A stretch of DNA of 64,000 bases from Anseranas semipalmata (lineage: Eukaryota > Chordata > Aves > Anseriformes > Anseranatidae), in assembly GCA_013399115.1 (NCBI GenBank), contig VXAA01001304.1, positions 95,559 to 159,558 on the forward strand. Reading direction: 5' to 3'. The notes under the pieces are model-generated. The model saw nothing but the letters and a program-made list of their open reading frames with translations. It was not told the origin of the DNA and did no database searches. Made by a program: the position numbers and the translations under genes. Shown here in pieces: positions 12,456 through 25,367 of the stretch (the stretch's first letter is position 1; each line of letters starts with the position of its first letter).

Positions 12456-12498
12456 CTTGGTTTTATTTTTTTTTTTCATTTTTTTTTTATTTTTTTTT
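12456..12498 (+). repeat. T-rich low-complexity tract
   Basis: Nearly uninterrupted T with occasional A and C. Confidence 0.8.
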
Positions 12499-13079
12499 AA
12501 TGTAACTGGAAGCCAGGCATGTTTACCTCACAGTACCTGGTGGAGAGCAGCTTGCATTGTCACAAAATCTCTGCTTTTCATTCAGCTCAGCCTTGCTTCC
12601 TGCTTCATCTGCATTTCCAGCTCACAGAATATTACTTATGTACTTTCTGTACCAAAATGCATGACCTAAAGGGAATAAAAGACCAAGCAGTAGTATAGAT
12701 TTGGTTCTTCTACAAAGACCTAAATGGAAAAGAGTTATTGAAGATACCGTTAGGGCTCCTTGCTGAATCATCAAACTATTTTGCAGTGGTAATTGAGACA
12801 CCATATAAATACTGCATAGATATCTCTTCAGGCCCTCTTCATAGAACAGTTATATTCCATTAAAGTGTTTTTCTGTACAGGTTAATCGCTCAGAATAAAA
12901 GTGGAAAATACAGCAACAAAATAAGACTATATTTTCACTACTCAATAAACCTCTCTTCACTTGTCTGCGAATAAACGATTCCCAGAGGCATCCCCTCCAG
13001 GGCTTCTGAAGACTCAAAAGGGCAAGCAAAAGAATTCAAAAATATCGCAGTCTGCTCCCACGCGCTCATAATATTTATT

Positions 13080-13111
13080 AAAAACAAACAAACAAACAAA
13101 CAAACAAAACA
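13080..13111 (+). repeat. (CAAA)n microsatellite
   Basis: About six CAAA units. Confidence 0.9.
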
Positions 13112-15173
13112 ACAGGTCAAAGGCTGTCCTGTTTTATGCTGCACGGAGCCTCACTGATTTACACAGTATTCAAGTTAAATCAGATTTGGGCTCCATCTGA
13201 CTGTAGGAATACATGCCTGCTATTCCCGTTGATTGAGATAAAGGTGAAAACAGCCTCCCAGTTGATATGAAGCAGAAAAGGTGTTTTTTTTTTTTTTTGA
13301 AAATGAGAACGGCAAAACAGGCTTGATGATAAAGACAAATACAAGGTATGAAAGAAGGAATTGGGCAAGCTGCAATATCACACTCTTGTAATTTTTTGTA
13401 CATCCATCGCTTTCTTTTTTTCTCGTCTTGTCATTTTTTTTTAGTACCAGCACTATATCTACAGCAACTGAACAGCACCTGATATATTTTGGATACTATG
13501 ACAGTGTAACCACCAGCGATAAAAATACTTTCTCATTGCAGTTGCACACATAGGAAAGCATTTCAGCACTAAGCATTGGATCGATTTCACATTATAGGTT
13601 TAAAAAATACAAATGTGTCTCCTAAAGGAAGTGAAGTCCCTGCAGTATCATGGCTAGATTCCAGTTTCAGGGTACTTAGATAGATTGTATTTATTTATAA
13701 TGTGTCTAATTAAATTCTTTCTGCCATTCCATCTTGACACCTTTGTCCTTCACTTCCTGTCCCAAACTGTTGTATAATGGTATTGCATATTTTGCCAGAC
13801 TATTTTTCTTGCCCAAGCAGCGGTCAAGCTTTCTTCATGAGCCCTGTATTTCCTCTCAAAATGTGTTCTTTAAGGAGTTCGTAAAATGCTTTGGGATCTT
13901 TGGGGGATGAAAGGCACTACATAAATCTTAGTTATTACTATTAAAAGAACGCTGAGTGAGTTGTCTAGAGCCAACTCCAGTATGTGGTTTGGCTGTTTAT
14001 TGATAAATCATAGAAACCTGCATTATTCGTTTACTTTACTGTATATGAAACAAGTGTCGGATGACACCTTGTGTATCACCAGCTGCTTTCGTGCAATTTC
14101 TCAAAGAAAGTAACACAATATATGGCCCACCTGCTGTGAGAACATCTGAGATACCACAGACAGTAAAAAGACTTTGAGTAAAGTTCTTCCACAGAGTCTT
14201 CTGCTGATACACTCTATGTCCTTTACTCAATTTTTAGACGGTGTCTCTATTTTTGCACGGCAAAGATCTATTCTTACATCACCGTTCCTTTTTCTGTGTG
14301 CATGAGAATTTGATGAGAATATATATTTTTAAATGTTCTTTTTCCTTTTGTTTTAGGCTTCTGATTTTAATATTTTCATTCAGGTCTGCACAATGGATCA
14401 ATCAACCCATTATTGCCTCATTGCTAGCAAGTACAAATTTAGCTCCTGCAAGAGTCCTAACAAGGGACTAATCTTGTATCCTTCGCTTAGGTAAGTAAAT
14501 TGTCAGATGTTAGTGGAACTAATTATGAGAGCAGAGCTTTCTGCTTTTATCAGGACTTCAAGGCCTGATTGAAGCATGGTCAATATACACCACTGCCTTC
14601 CAATACCAGCTTTATTCCAGATGTTGATTAAAAAAGAAATGTCCTTTTTGAAGACTGTGGAAGAACTTTAAATACAATCATTGCTGTGGCCTGGAAGCCA
14701 TAGACATCCTGCAGACAGGTAAATTGAGTCACAGCACAGTTGGGTGGTTCATCCAGCAGAGACCAAACCACATTCTCTGTAACACATACAATTCTCATCA
14801 TTAGTTTCCACTCGATTCCCAACAAGCCCTCTATTCCTTTGATTTATTCTCAATTCCTCCAGACCTGCAAAGCAGCCACTAATTGTACTTACGTACACAG
14901 TGGAATGGGACCTTAAGGGATAGGTTTTTAGTAACTCTGATGACACCTTTCTAGTTAGGGCGATGTAGCAGTATCCTATTTAAGACTGCTTTGTTTAATT
15001 ATTTAAGAGCCATTATGGTAACTGGATATACTCTAACTGTAATTTATTAACTCATACATTTGAATTATCCAAGTCTCTATATCCACTTCACGGAGTTACA
15101 GAGGAACTAGAATAAGTTAATAATATCAAAATGCTATGGAATATTCACTTTGCTGAGAAGTACAGAAACTTTC

Positions 15174-15715
15174 TGTTGTGGTTTAACCTGGCAGGCAGCT
15201 AAGTGCCACACAGCCACTTTCTCACTCACACCCAGTAGGATGGGGAGAGAATCGGAAAGGTAAAAGTGCGAGAACTCGTGGGTTGAGGTAAGGACAGTTT
15301 AATAAGAGAGAAAAAAATACAAAAAAAATAGAATATAAAAAAACAAGTGATGCACTACGCAATTGCTCACCACCAGCTGACAATGCCCAGGCAGTCCCCG
15401 AGGAACAGCACCCCACTGGCCAGCTCCCCCCAGTTTTATTGTTCAGCATGACACCATATGGCATGGAACATCCCTTTGGCCAGTTTGGGCCAGCTGTCCT
15501 GGTTCTGTCCCCTCCCAGCTCCCTGTGCACCCCCAGCCTCCTCGCTGGCAGGGCAGCACGAGAAGCTGAAACGTCCTTGGCTCTGTGTAAGCACTGCTCT
15601 GCAACAACTAAAACATCAGTGTGTTATCAGCATTATTCTCATCCTAAATCCAAAACACAGCACCATACCAGCTACTAGGAAGATAATTAACTTTATCCCA
15701 GCTGAAGCCAGGATG
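15174..15715 (-). mobile_element. Endogenous retrovirus solo LTR (nearly full length)
   Basis: In minus orientation it begins with a diverged TGTCCTGGTTTCGGC-like start at about 15715, passes TAGTAGCTGGTATGGTGC, and carries CAATAAAACTGG (around 15432) and TTATTAAACTGTCC (around 15299), polyadenylation/TATA-type signals. It then has CTCAACCCACGAGTTCTCGC and ends GGTTAAACCACAACA at 15174. This is the layout of an avian ERV LTR with U3-R-U5 structure. No internal gag/pol sequence is next to it, so it is a solo LTR. I do not see matching target-site duplications. Length is about 540 bp. The ORFs on either strand within it are not genes. Confidence 0.85.
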
Positions 15716-16845
15716 CCTCTTATCTCTACAGGGATTCACAGGCTTTTCCAAACCATGCAGTGAGAGCATAAGAATCATTTCATACTCCGGCAGCAGCAGC
15801 TGTTGTTCATATAGACAGCATTGAGAAACTATATTTTAAATATATATGTATATGTATATATTTGTAAATATTTACACCTATATCTGCTTTCACAGATATG
15901 TCTTCAGTGTAATACTGCCACTTGCTTACTTTTTTTTTTTTTTTAATGTAAAAAATGATCCTGCATCCATCTGTTCATTTCTTCCCTCTTTCTCTGCTCC
16001 TCTGATCATGCTTCTTCACACCCTGATCCTTGTCTCTTTTTCTACTCCGGTGCTTACTTTCAGGTTTGCTACTCATTTTTTCTAAGCTAGGCTGCCATGT
16101 TAAATGGTTCCTTTCCACGGACATCCTCCCCATTCCCCTGAATCTCTCTTCACCATCACCCTCTGCATCCACTGCCTCGCTGCCTCCTGCCTGCCTGCAT
16201 GGGAATTTTTTTTTCTTCTCTGGAAAACAACAGCTCTGGGAGCAGCACCCTGAGAGTAGTTCTTCCTTGCTCTGATGTTCTTGCCATCGGCAGCTAGATT
16301 CTCTTCTTGCTATTCAGGTGCTTTAACACTTCTCAGAGCTGTCATTTGCAAAAAGAATGGAGACACATGGAGAAGCCAATGAAGAAAAAAAAATCTAGAC
16401 TAAATCATGTGAGCAAACAGCTCCCTGAAAGCCATAGCAAGCACTCACAGACCAGCTCCGTATCATAAATTAATTTAGAACTGCTTAGAAGGGAAAACTT
16501 TTGGCACTCAAGAATCTTACTTATAGCAATCTTTTCAAAAGAATATTGTTTTTGTTGCTGCATGTATCTTTCTTAACCCAAGATGCTTACAGGAATTCTG
16601 CTGTGCTCCAGACAATGTGTTATAAACATCATGAACATGCAGAGCCATTACAGGCCCAGGATTCTGGGCTGCAGCATCCCTGCTGTTCAAATGTACCAGC
16701 ACAGGACAGAAAACTGATAACAGCAATTCTACAAAGCTTTTCAGCCAGGAGAAGAAGAGGATTGCATCCAAATACTGCCCTGGAGGCTCAGATGTTCTAA
16801 AGCAGAAGGAGGAAAACGTCGTCATTTACCTGGACCGACCACTCC

Positions 16846-16880
16846 AAAAAAAAAAAAAAAAAAAAGAGAGAAAAAAAGTT
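16846..16880 (+). repeat. Poly-A / GA-rich tract
   Basis: About 19 A residues followed by AGAGAGAAAAAAAG. Confidence 0.9.
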
Positions 16881-17238
16881 ATTTGCTCTAAACTAAAAGC
16901 TTGCCAAGCCCTAAAAGCTGTGTAGACATGCTTGAGAAAGATTATTAGCAGATACAGAGTGTTTTTCTGTACAAACAGAATTGTGTGATCACTGATGTAC
17001 AGCATCCTTCTTACACCTAACCTGTATATGCTACCGAAGTACAGTGTCAAGCCTGTCCTTCAAGCACCTGCCTGTAACTGAAAGCTTTTAATATCCTCCC
17101 TTTGCCTCCCTCAAAGCTAGGTTATCTGGAACATGGAAAAATTTAACCACTTATTAAACAGCGCTACCTTGTCAGACAAGATGTTCTTTTCTGCAGGGCA
17201 CTAGTGAATTGAATGTGCAAGGGAGACAAAGTCTGTAA

Positions 17239-17239
<1 letters not shown>

Positions 17240-17269
<30 letters not shown>
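17240..17269 (+). repeat. Poly-A tract (30 A)
   Basis: An uninterrupted run of about 30 A. The flanking sequence does not look like a processed gene copy. Confidence 0.9.
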
Positions 17270-17272
<3 letters not shown>

Positions 17273-18345
17273 CTGCATGACGGATTGCTTCTGCTCTGCC
17301 AAGGAACTCGGCTGGCAAGGAAACCTCCTTGTGGAGCAGAGAACAAAGAAATCCTACAGCAGGAAATGATGTTTTAGGAAATCGCACAAATGAAATAAGG
17401 ATGTAGAAAGAGACTGCTGGACATGCCAATTTGTAACTTCTTTTGTAAATGCTGCTTTAATCATAACTTGAAAACTTGGAACCTGATTGCTTTGGTTACC
17501 TGGTTCACGGTGAACCTGTCTCTCCCTTCCTCTTTTTCTGCAAAGTGGAGTTGGAAAAACTAACTCTCGCTGCCAGGTTTGACACCAGCACTGCACAAAC
17601 ATCGCACACAGCAAGCTGAGCGTACAAAGCGGCTGAGAACCAGCCCTTATGGCAGCACTCGTACACTTAATTACATGAAACAAATATTGTTATCCAGCTA
17701 CGTGAATTTAACACTGCAAGAAAGCTGTCACCGGGGATTGTTCCAGTGAAAGAAAATGCAATAGCTGTTTTCCCATGGCAATGTCAGCACATCTTTATTG
17801 CACAGTACAGACGCACGCATATGTACTGACCTAGAGGTCAGAATGAGCCTGTGTACGGCCGTGCTATCTCACAACCTGCAGCATCCGCGGAGGCAGAACA
17901 ATGCGAATGGATGAGGATGCCCACATTTCTATGCCAGTAACTCCAGTCTTCCACTGAGACTGCTGCTGAGGCAGATTCACACTAGCTCACAACTATTGTC
18001 TGTCTTTAATGCCGTGTCTAAATCCATATTTACCACTGGAGATATAGTCATGGGTCATTTATACAAAAGTCACTAGCACTTCTGGGCTCTTCAGATTCTG
18101 ATACCCAACATGAGAAACACTGTCCAACTTAGAACAGCTCCACTTTTCTCTGGAAATCTCTGCTAGTTTGAGGTCACAACAGTCTGGCAGTGCAGGTGCA
18201 GCCAGTGAAATTTCCGTGTAGCATTGGTTTACCTGTGTCTGCACTGTACACACGTTCCCAGCAAGTCAGGGTTTGGTTGCATGCAGCAGGAGCACAGTGA
18301 CCATGAGCCCAGCCAGGACCAACATCTGAAAGTGCTGGACATATT

Positions 18346-18354
18346 CCTCTCTTT

Positions 18355-18408
<54 letters not shown>

Positions 18409-18568
18409 TTCCTTCCTTCCTTCCTTCCTTCCTTCCTTCCTTCCTTCCTTCCTTCCTTCCTTCCTTCCTTCGTTCCTTCCTTCCTTCCTTCCTTCCTTCC
18501 TTCCTTCGTTCCTTCCTTCCTTCTTTCTTTCCTTCCTTCTTTCTTTCCTTTCTTCCTTCTTTCCTTTT
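18346..18568 (+). repeat. Long (TTTC)n / (TTCC)n polypyrimidine tract
   Basis: About 220 bp of almost pure pyrimidine on the + strand: TTTC units from about 18352 to 18404, then TTCC units to about 18520 with two CGTT interruptions, then mixed TTTC/TTCC units. Translations in several frames give long KEGR or FLPS repeats, which are artefacts. Confidence 0.97.
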
Positions 18569-18801
18569 GGATGTAATTCCACACAGAAAAAGAAGATGCA
18601 GCCAAGAACGCATAGATGGATAGCAGCCTTGAAAGCCTAAACTTTAGGCTTGCCTGATTAAAATTGCAGCCAGAAAATGGTTGCCTAAGATTAGTAATTT
18701 TCAGAAAAGTAGGTTGTAACTCTTACAGGGTCTGGAGCATCCTGTGCAGTTGCTCTGACATTGTGAGATGAGATCCTGAGCACAATGCTAAGGTGATAGA
18801 G

Positions 18802-18840
18802 AAACAAACAAACAAACAAAACCAAAACCAACCAAACAAA
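18802..18840 (+). repeat. (CAAA)n-like tract
   Basis: CAAACAAACAAAC units followed by degenerate CCAAAA units. Confidence 0.85.
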
Positions 18841-20123
18841 GCAAGCCCCCAAGACTACTTCTCCAAATTAAAACACATTGTGGTTTCAACAGGAAAACTA
18901 AAATATTAGTATAAACATTCAAAATTAACTTTAAAGCCATAATGTTAAATTTACAAAGTTAATTTAGTTTTCTTGTTTATTTTACCTTTAAGAAAAAGGG
19001 AATTGTTTCACATTCAGTAAAGCAGACATTTAATTAGGTTTTGTAATTCACATATAATTGAATAAAATAAATGGAAAAGGGCATATCCATCTCTACTTAT
19101 TTTATACCGTTGTTTGAATTAATACAGAATGTACTTCATAAACGGTGGCTATAGCTTGGCAAAATGGAAGTGTATTGTTTTAAAATGAAACATTAAAAAC
19201 AAGGACATTTGCAAATTGTTCCATATTCAGTCATTTAAGCTCCCTTCTTCTACCTTCCCACATTTGGGGTGAAGGGACGTGGCTAGCAGAGACTTCTGTA
19301 GCACCCTTGGTAAAGAATTAAGTTTCTCATCCAGCATGTGCCAGGTAAAGCTGACAGCCTCCGAGACGAGCTTCTGGAAATGATCTGAAATCCCAGTGTG
19401 GGTTTTAAACTTCAAGATCTCACTCTGTAGGGCTTACAAAGAAGGTTCCCCTTTATCATTTTCAGCCCCACACTAATTGTGTCTTGTCCATATTCAGAGC
19501 TATGTGCCTTATCTCATATATACCTGACATGTCACAGAATATATCTATCATTTGATCACTTTTAAGATTTTCAGCTACTTAGTGCATGAAGTGTTAAAAA
19601 GAAGCCGGCTATAAATGTGACAGTGGGAGCTGCTGGAGTGAGTGCCCAAAACTTTTGAGAGCCTGACCCTTCTTCACATTGACTTCCAGCTTTTGAAAGC
19701 CTAGTCACATCTCTGCAGTCTGTGTGATTCTGCAGTCTTTGTGCAGACAGGTCAAGTGGACCTGGGCGCTCTTGGAAAGCCATAAGCAACACAAAGAAGC
19801 TAATGCATATAATTAAGTTGAAGTATACAGACTCATTAAATCATGAATAAAGCCTACATTCTGCAAAAATGACGAGAAGTTGCTAGCAATTAGATTGCTC
19901 ACTATGCTGCAGAAGAAACTGCTCTGGACCCGTATTTGACTTAAGGAATATAATGCTTTGTGCATCTCCCTAAAAAGCCTTGCCAAGTCAGAAGGAAAAG
20001 AAAACAATGTGGTAGGGTTTTCAGTCTGAGTCACAATTGTTGCAACTGTAGTGGAGTAATCATACAAAAAAGCCAGAAAAAACATCCTGCCAATGCACAT
20101 ATGGGTGTAGCAATCTATTATTG

Positions 20124-20158
20124 TATAAAAAATAAAAAATAAAAAAAAATAAAAAAAA
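20124..20158 (+). repeat. A-rich TAAAAAA tract
   Basis: Repeated TAAAAAA / TAAAAAAAA units. Confidence 0.85.
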
Positions 20159-21020
20159 GGAATGTGCTCACTTGTGTGCATTTAGCATTCAACATACAAA
20201 AGAAACAACATAATTTATCTCAGCCAAAAAGCAGCTTGAAATGTACAGGCAACAAGAATGAATGACACGGGAAGCCACCGGGAGGCAGTATTGTCACTTT
20301 GCAAGTGCAGTGTCAAAGTCTTTTCCCTTCTGCTGCAGGCCCTCAACCCTAGCCCTGGGAAGCACAGCATTGTGTGCAGGTCAGCTTCCAAACAAGAACA
20401 TCAATGTGCAGAAAATAAATCACCTATAGCTATTTAGAAACTGATGCATTTATACCTGCCTTGAATAGTATTGAAAATATTTGCAATAAAATTGATGAAT
20501 GATTTTTGCTAGTTAACAGAGACTAAAGCTTTCTGTTTTTATCCTTTTTTTTTTTTTAATTTTCAATTTGTTTGTTTGTTTGCCTAGTATAGCATCATCT
20601 GTCTTGTGTTTTTATTATGAACAGCCAAGGTATTAAAAAGTGGGGGTTATAATGAACGAAATAAAATGTTATGTACTTAGGAAAGAGCTTCTTTGTACCT
20701 AAGAAATTAGGGCATATCTATAGAGTGAGTACTTCTTCACAATTTCAAACTGCTATGGAAAAGGAGAAGCTAAAAGTGATGATTTAATATGACTCTTCCC
20801 TTGGTTGACAAAACCCTTAAATTTGTGTTTTATTCATTTTCCACCGTATCACCCCCCTTGATTATAACCTCACAAGAAGAAACAAAGCTATGTATGGCTC
20901 AGATGAAAACCAGAAACTGCAGAAGCCCGAGAGACATTCTGTTGTTGTATTGTCTCTCATCAGAATAAAAGTTCAGAAAATCCAACTTTTTTCTTCCAAC
21001 ACACCTAAGTAAAATCTTTT

Positions 21021-21055
21021 TTTTTTTTCCATGTAACGAATACATGGAAAAAAAA
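21021..21055. repeat. Perfect 15-bp inverted repeat with 5-nt loop
   Basis: TTTTTTTTCCATGTA (21021-21035), loop ACGAA, then TACATGGAAAAAAAA (21041-21055). Half of the stem is homopolymeric, but the CCATGTA/TACATGG core is also perfect. Confidence 0.9.
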
Positions 21056-23971
21056 CTTCTGCAAGTTGACGAATATTGTAGATCTTTTCATCCTTACATT
21101 CAGTGATCCTGAACGAATTTCATCAGAAAACATGGCCCTCACTTACACAGTACCACAGAGAAGGCTTTACCTACTATTATTGTCTTATGCATTTATTATA
21201 TTTTTAGAAACTTGCATAAACTTGGGAAAACATATTATCTAGCACTTATTTTTATTTTATAATGAAAATAACATATGAAAACTGCTATTTTTAATAATGT
21301 TTTATGATCTCTACTGGTCCATACATATGAGACTTTAATTCCTGAAGCTGATCATACATATAACATTTTCCTTTTCTGCTGCTACCCACAATGTTTTTTA
21401 AGAAGGATATTTGCTCTTTTTCACTTGAAGATAGAGACACACATGCCTCTAATTATTGATAAAGGTGCTATCATCTCCCTTGACTGCCCAGCAACAATTA
21501 ACTCAGAAAGATTTGCTGACAGAATGAAGAATAGAGACTTTTATAGTGTAAAGAACCGAAAGTGGACAATTTCAAGGCACATTATACATTGAATTATTTA
21601 GCTCAATTGAAACTTCTGTTCAGTAAAGAGATTTTAATGTTAAAGTGAGTATACTAGGTTAATCCATGGGAACATCAGATGATGCCTGGCATATCCGTCT
21701 GTGCCAAGAGTGTGTGCTCAGGCAGGCAGAAACATCTGGCTTTAATTCTGCTTCAACTCAAAGCTAGCAGAGTGCAAATCAGCTTGAGGTCTGATAGCTG
21801 TGCTCATTTCAGAGTGCGTCACCTGAGATGATGGATACAAGCAGAAACCTGAGCCAAAGACATTAAATAATGCTGCTTTTACACCTGGCTTGCACTCTGC
21901 CATGCTCCGATGTGAGCAGAGCTAGCCCAGGTCAGTATGTGACCATGAAGACAAGCCAGGGCACCAGAGGAGGACAGTTTGCTGTATGGGGTGCTAGCCA
22001 AAACCTAATCCACTGCTCTGTCACAGATTATCTTTAGAAAATTTTCTGTGCTTTGGATCCTCATCTGCAAAAGATTAATTCTCTAATTAGCACAGAATTT
22101 AAAAGATAAATCACCTAATGACTGTCATGCACTTTTTGATACTGTTGTAATGAGGCTCATCTAAAATGAGAGCTATGTTCTGCAAAACTGCAGTAAAGCA
22201 GGACGGTCAGGTCTTAACATGCCACAGGTATGAGACCCCCAGCAGTTTCAGGAAGAGGAAAAAAATCTATTCATTTGATGTACTTGTCTATTTCTTATTG
22301 CTGTACAAAGGGAACAAAGAGCGATCATTAATTATATTCCAGAGAGAGAAAATAAAATGCAAAGTTCACTTAATGCTGGCTGTTCACTTCTACTTTTATT
22401 AAATACAATGTGTGAAATTATAAAGTCAAGTTAAACTTAGTCAAGTTAAATTAATTCAGGCGCACTTGTGATTTACACAGTCAATGCTTACAAAGCAGCT
22501 CTGCCCGCACACTGCTTGTCATCTAGAAGTGGTGCCAAGAGTCCCAAGGAGTCCAGTAAGAAACATGAGATGACATAGGTGTCTATGTTCATTCCTTTAT
22601 TGATGGGAGTTAACAATATTATGGAGAAAATTCATTTCTTAAAGTTGCCATTTCCAACCTTAATGTCAGAGGTAACCTGCAGGTAGGAAATAGTTTCATC
22701 GATTTTATTGCACAACTTGTTTTTTCACTTAGCCTTAGAGTGCTGGGGTTACAGGCAAAGACCAGACCAGGTTTCTTTAACCAGTTGCACTTGGTAGCTC
22801 ATCAAAAAGCACGCAGTGGATAATATTCCCAATGTTGTTAATCTAAATTAAACCATCCAGGAAAGACAAACTAAGCCAATTCCAGAGAAATCCTGAGTTT
22901 GACTAAATAAAACTCACCTACCATCATTGCTGTATGAATTTGTACAGGACTAAGAGTATCATTGGTTCTTTTTTTTTCCCCAAAGAACAATACTATTTCT
23001 ACTAAACTTGGTGGGAGTGGAAACCTGTAAACAACTGCTGATTGGTTACAAATTAGGATCCTCTTGCAGTTGTACTGAGTAAAAATCATAATTATTAACT
23101 TAGTAATGTTCTGTACAAAGTCATGACCTGGTAGAAGCTTTAATCTATATTTATTTATTCTTCTCTTTTGGTAGATTTTTTATTTTTTTTTTCAGAAATA
23201 AGAATGTCAGTCTTTGTCCTGATCTATCTAACTGCTGGCATTAGCCTAATTTCATTTCGTGAAATTTTTGTGAAATTTTGTTCCTGATTTGCACCAATGA
23301 GAACAAAATCGTATGCATAATTTCTGAAAACTTCATTAAAATATACAAAAGATTAGCTTGCTTTTACCAAACTACAGAAATAAATTTTTCCATACAAAAA
23401 TAAGATGAGAATATACTCACTTTACTGTCTGGAATTTGCTGTCCCTTTCATCCATTTGATAATGCAGTATCTGTAGAGGACATCTGCTTGAAAATTTACT
23501 CTTGGAAAGTTATTGGAAATAGATGCTTTTTATGGAAAAGGGCAGCAACTGGGGAAAGACAACACAAGAACAGTGAGGAAATGTAGCTGTTTCTAAACCC
23601 TAAAGTGATGATGTTGTGTTGTTCTAGACACCAGAAACGCACATATACACACAGATAGACTTACAGAGCTTTGCTTACTTCTCAAAAGGGATTGATAAAT
23701 GGGGAAAGGCATCCCAAAGCGTTCCCTTTGTTTAACAAAAACAGAAGTACTTTTCAATACATTTGTTTTTTTCCTCACATCTTCCCTTAAATAACATAAA
23801 TTATACATACAAACTGTTTGTTGTCAGTTTGTACGCCACGGAATTTCTGTTGTAATAACGAGGGCTCTGAGGACTCCTCACTAAATGTTTTTCCCGTTTA
23901 TTTGTTTGTTGTTTTTTTTTTCAATATCTAAACCTTATCTAAACCCCAACATCTTATACCATTCCCTACAC

Positions 23972-24001
23972 AAAAACACACACACACGCAAACAAACAAA
24001 A
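23972..24001 (+). repeat. (CA)n / (CAAA)n short tract
   Basis: CACACACACACG followed by CAAACAAACAAAAA. Confidence 0.8.
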
Positions 24002-25331
24002 ACCATTATATTGTTAATTTGGAAATACTGAGAGATGCTGTATGTTGCTGCCTCTGTATCTTTCCATCTGTGGAGCGGATGGAACAGGAATGTTTACTTT
24101 CCTGCAGGATTGATTGTGAGATTTGTTGCCCTTCGATTCACTAGGTGTTTAAGTTCATTTTATAACTAAGTTAACTGTAGGGTTGAGAACAAACTTGTAT
24201 GCTTTCCTCTCAGAAAGCTGTTCTAGCCGGTTAGAAATTTACTCCTTCACATATTTTCTCCTCCTACCCTCATGAATCTTTCCTTTTTAGCACAGGGGAA
24301 CACTTTGAATGTGCCTACAGGCTACTGTGTTTTTCATTCAACAATCAGTGGATGAAAAACAGAAATAACCTTGAGGGCAAGGTGAGACTCTTGGACTCCA
24401 CACTCCCAAGTCAATGCATTAAGCACAAGCACCAGTGTAAAAGCATTTCTTATTTTGTGAAAGGAGGGCATTACAATGTTTTTAGCACAGTATTTTTTTC
24501 CATTCCTTCAGATTAGACATACTCCCTCATGTGGGGTTCTGGCTTTGGACTCTGCGGAGGTTGTGTAGCATCTCCTTTGTAGAACTGACAGCGGTACCTA
24601 AACTGCAGATTGAACACAAAAATTGGACTTCTCCCATGCTCAGAATTTTCCACTGGTAACTGCTGAAAGTGCTAGCAGTTCCCTGTTGAAACTGAGGGTC
24701 TTTGGATTGCCTCTCCAAGGGAACTAGTTGTCCCCACTGCATTGCACAGAAAGCACACTGTGAGGTTTGGCTTCCATCTTTGGCACCAGCCACCTAAAAA
24801 AATAACCATTTCAAAAAATCACTGCAGTTCTTTATCCATCTGTCTTTAGTGGTGGTGTGATAGAATTTTACTCCAACTTGCTAGTACTGGAGGAGTCCTA
24901 CTTCACTGAAGTATCGCTACAGAAAACAGCTAAGCAGAAAAGCTGTTCTTCAGAATATTTTTGCTCACAGAAGCAGGATCACGGAGAAGTGAGAAGATGC
25001 AGAAGGCTCATTTTGGCTAAGGTTTCTGTGGCTCTCCGTCTCCATTATAAATATGCTCATTAGAGGCCATCGTAACAGGTCTGTGTATATGTTTGAAGTT
25101 AAACACCTGCATAACCTTTGGCACAATGTGATCATAGCAATTAGCAGTTATATTGGTAGTATTTTCATCTGCTTTCATGCTAGCTTGTTTTGTATACTTT
25201 AAAGAGGTTACCAAAGCACCATAATGTCATTAAATATTGTCAGGGTATGAAAAGCTTGGTGAAGAATTTTAATTTCCCTAGTAACCCTAGTAAAAACACA
25301 GTGGGACAAGCATTTACATTTTTATTTAAAG

Positions 25332-25367
25332 AATATATATATATATATTATATATTTTTATATATAG
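25332..25367 (+). repeat. (AT)n tract
   Basis: ATATATATATATAT with short interruptions. Confidence 0.9.

Larger units (their letters stand above)
9303..15173. other. Intergenic AT-rich DNA with simple repeats
   Basis: No gene recognised. It contains GTTT and CAAA tetranucleotide runs, a T/A-rich stretch at 12456-12498 and a poly-T at about 13281-13298. The block 9303-9760 has the feel of an old LTR (an AATAAA lies inside), but I cannot assign it. 10140-10300 is a candidate conserved noncoding element. Confidence 0.5.
15716..18345. other. Intergenic DNA with poly-A tracts
   Basis: No gene recognised. Contains poly-A runs near 16846-16865 and 17240-17269 and a TA-rich stretch near 15838-15870. 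Confidence 0.5.

Noticed and set aside
17172..17429. Processed pseudogene suggested by the 30-A tract
   Set aside because: The sequence before the A run does not resemble a known mRNA and there are no target-site duplications that I can see.
18174..18640. Long KEGRKE or FLPSFL repeat proteins
   Set aside because: Translations of the TTTC/TTCC microsatellite; they occur in several frames on both strands.
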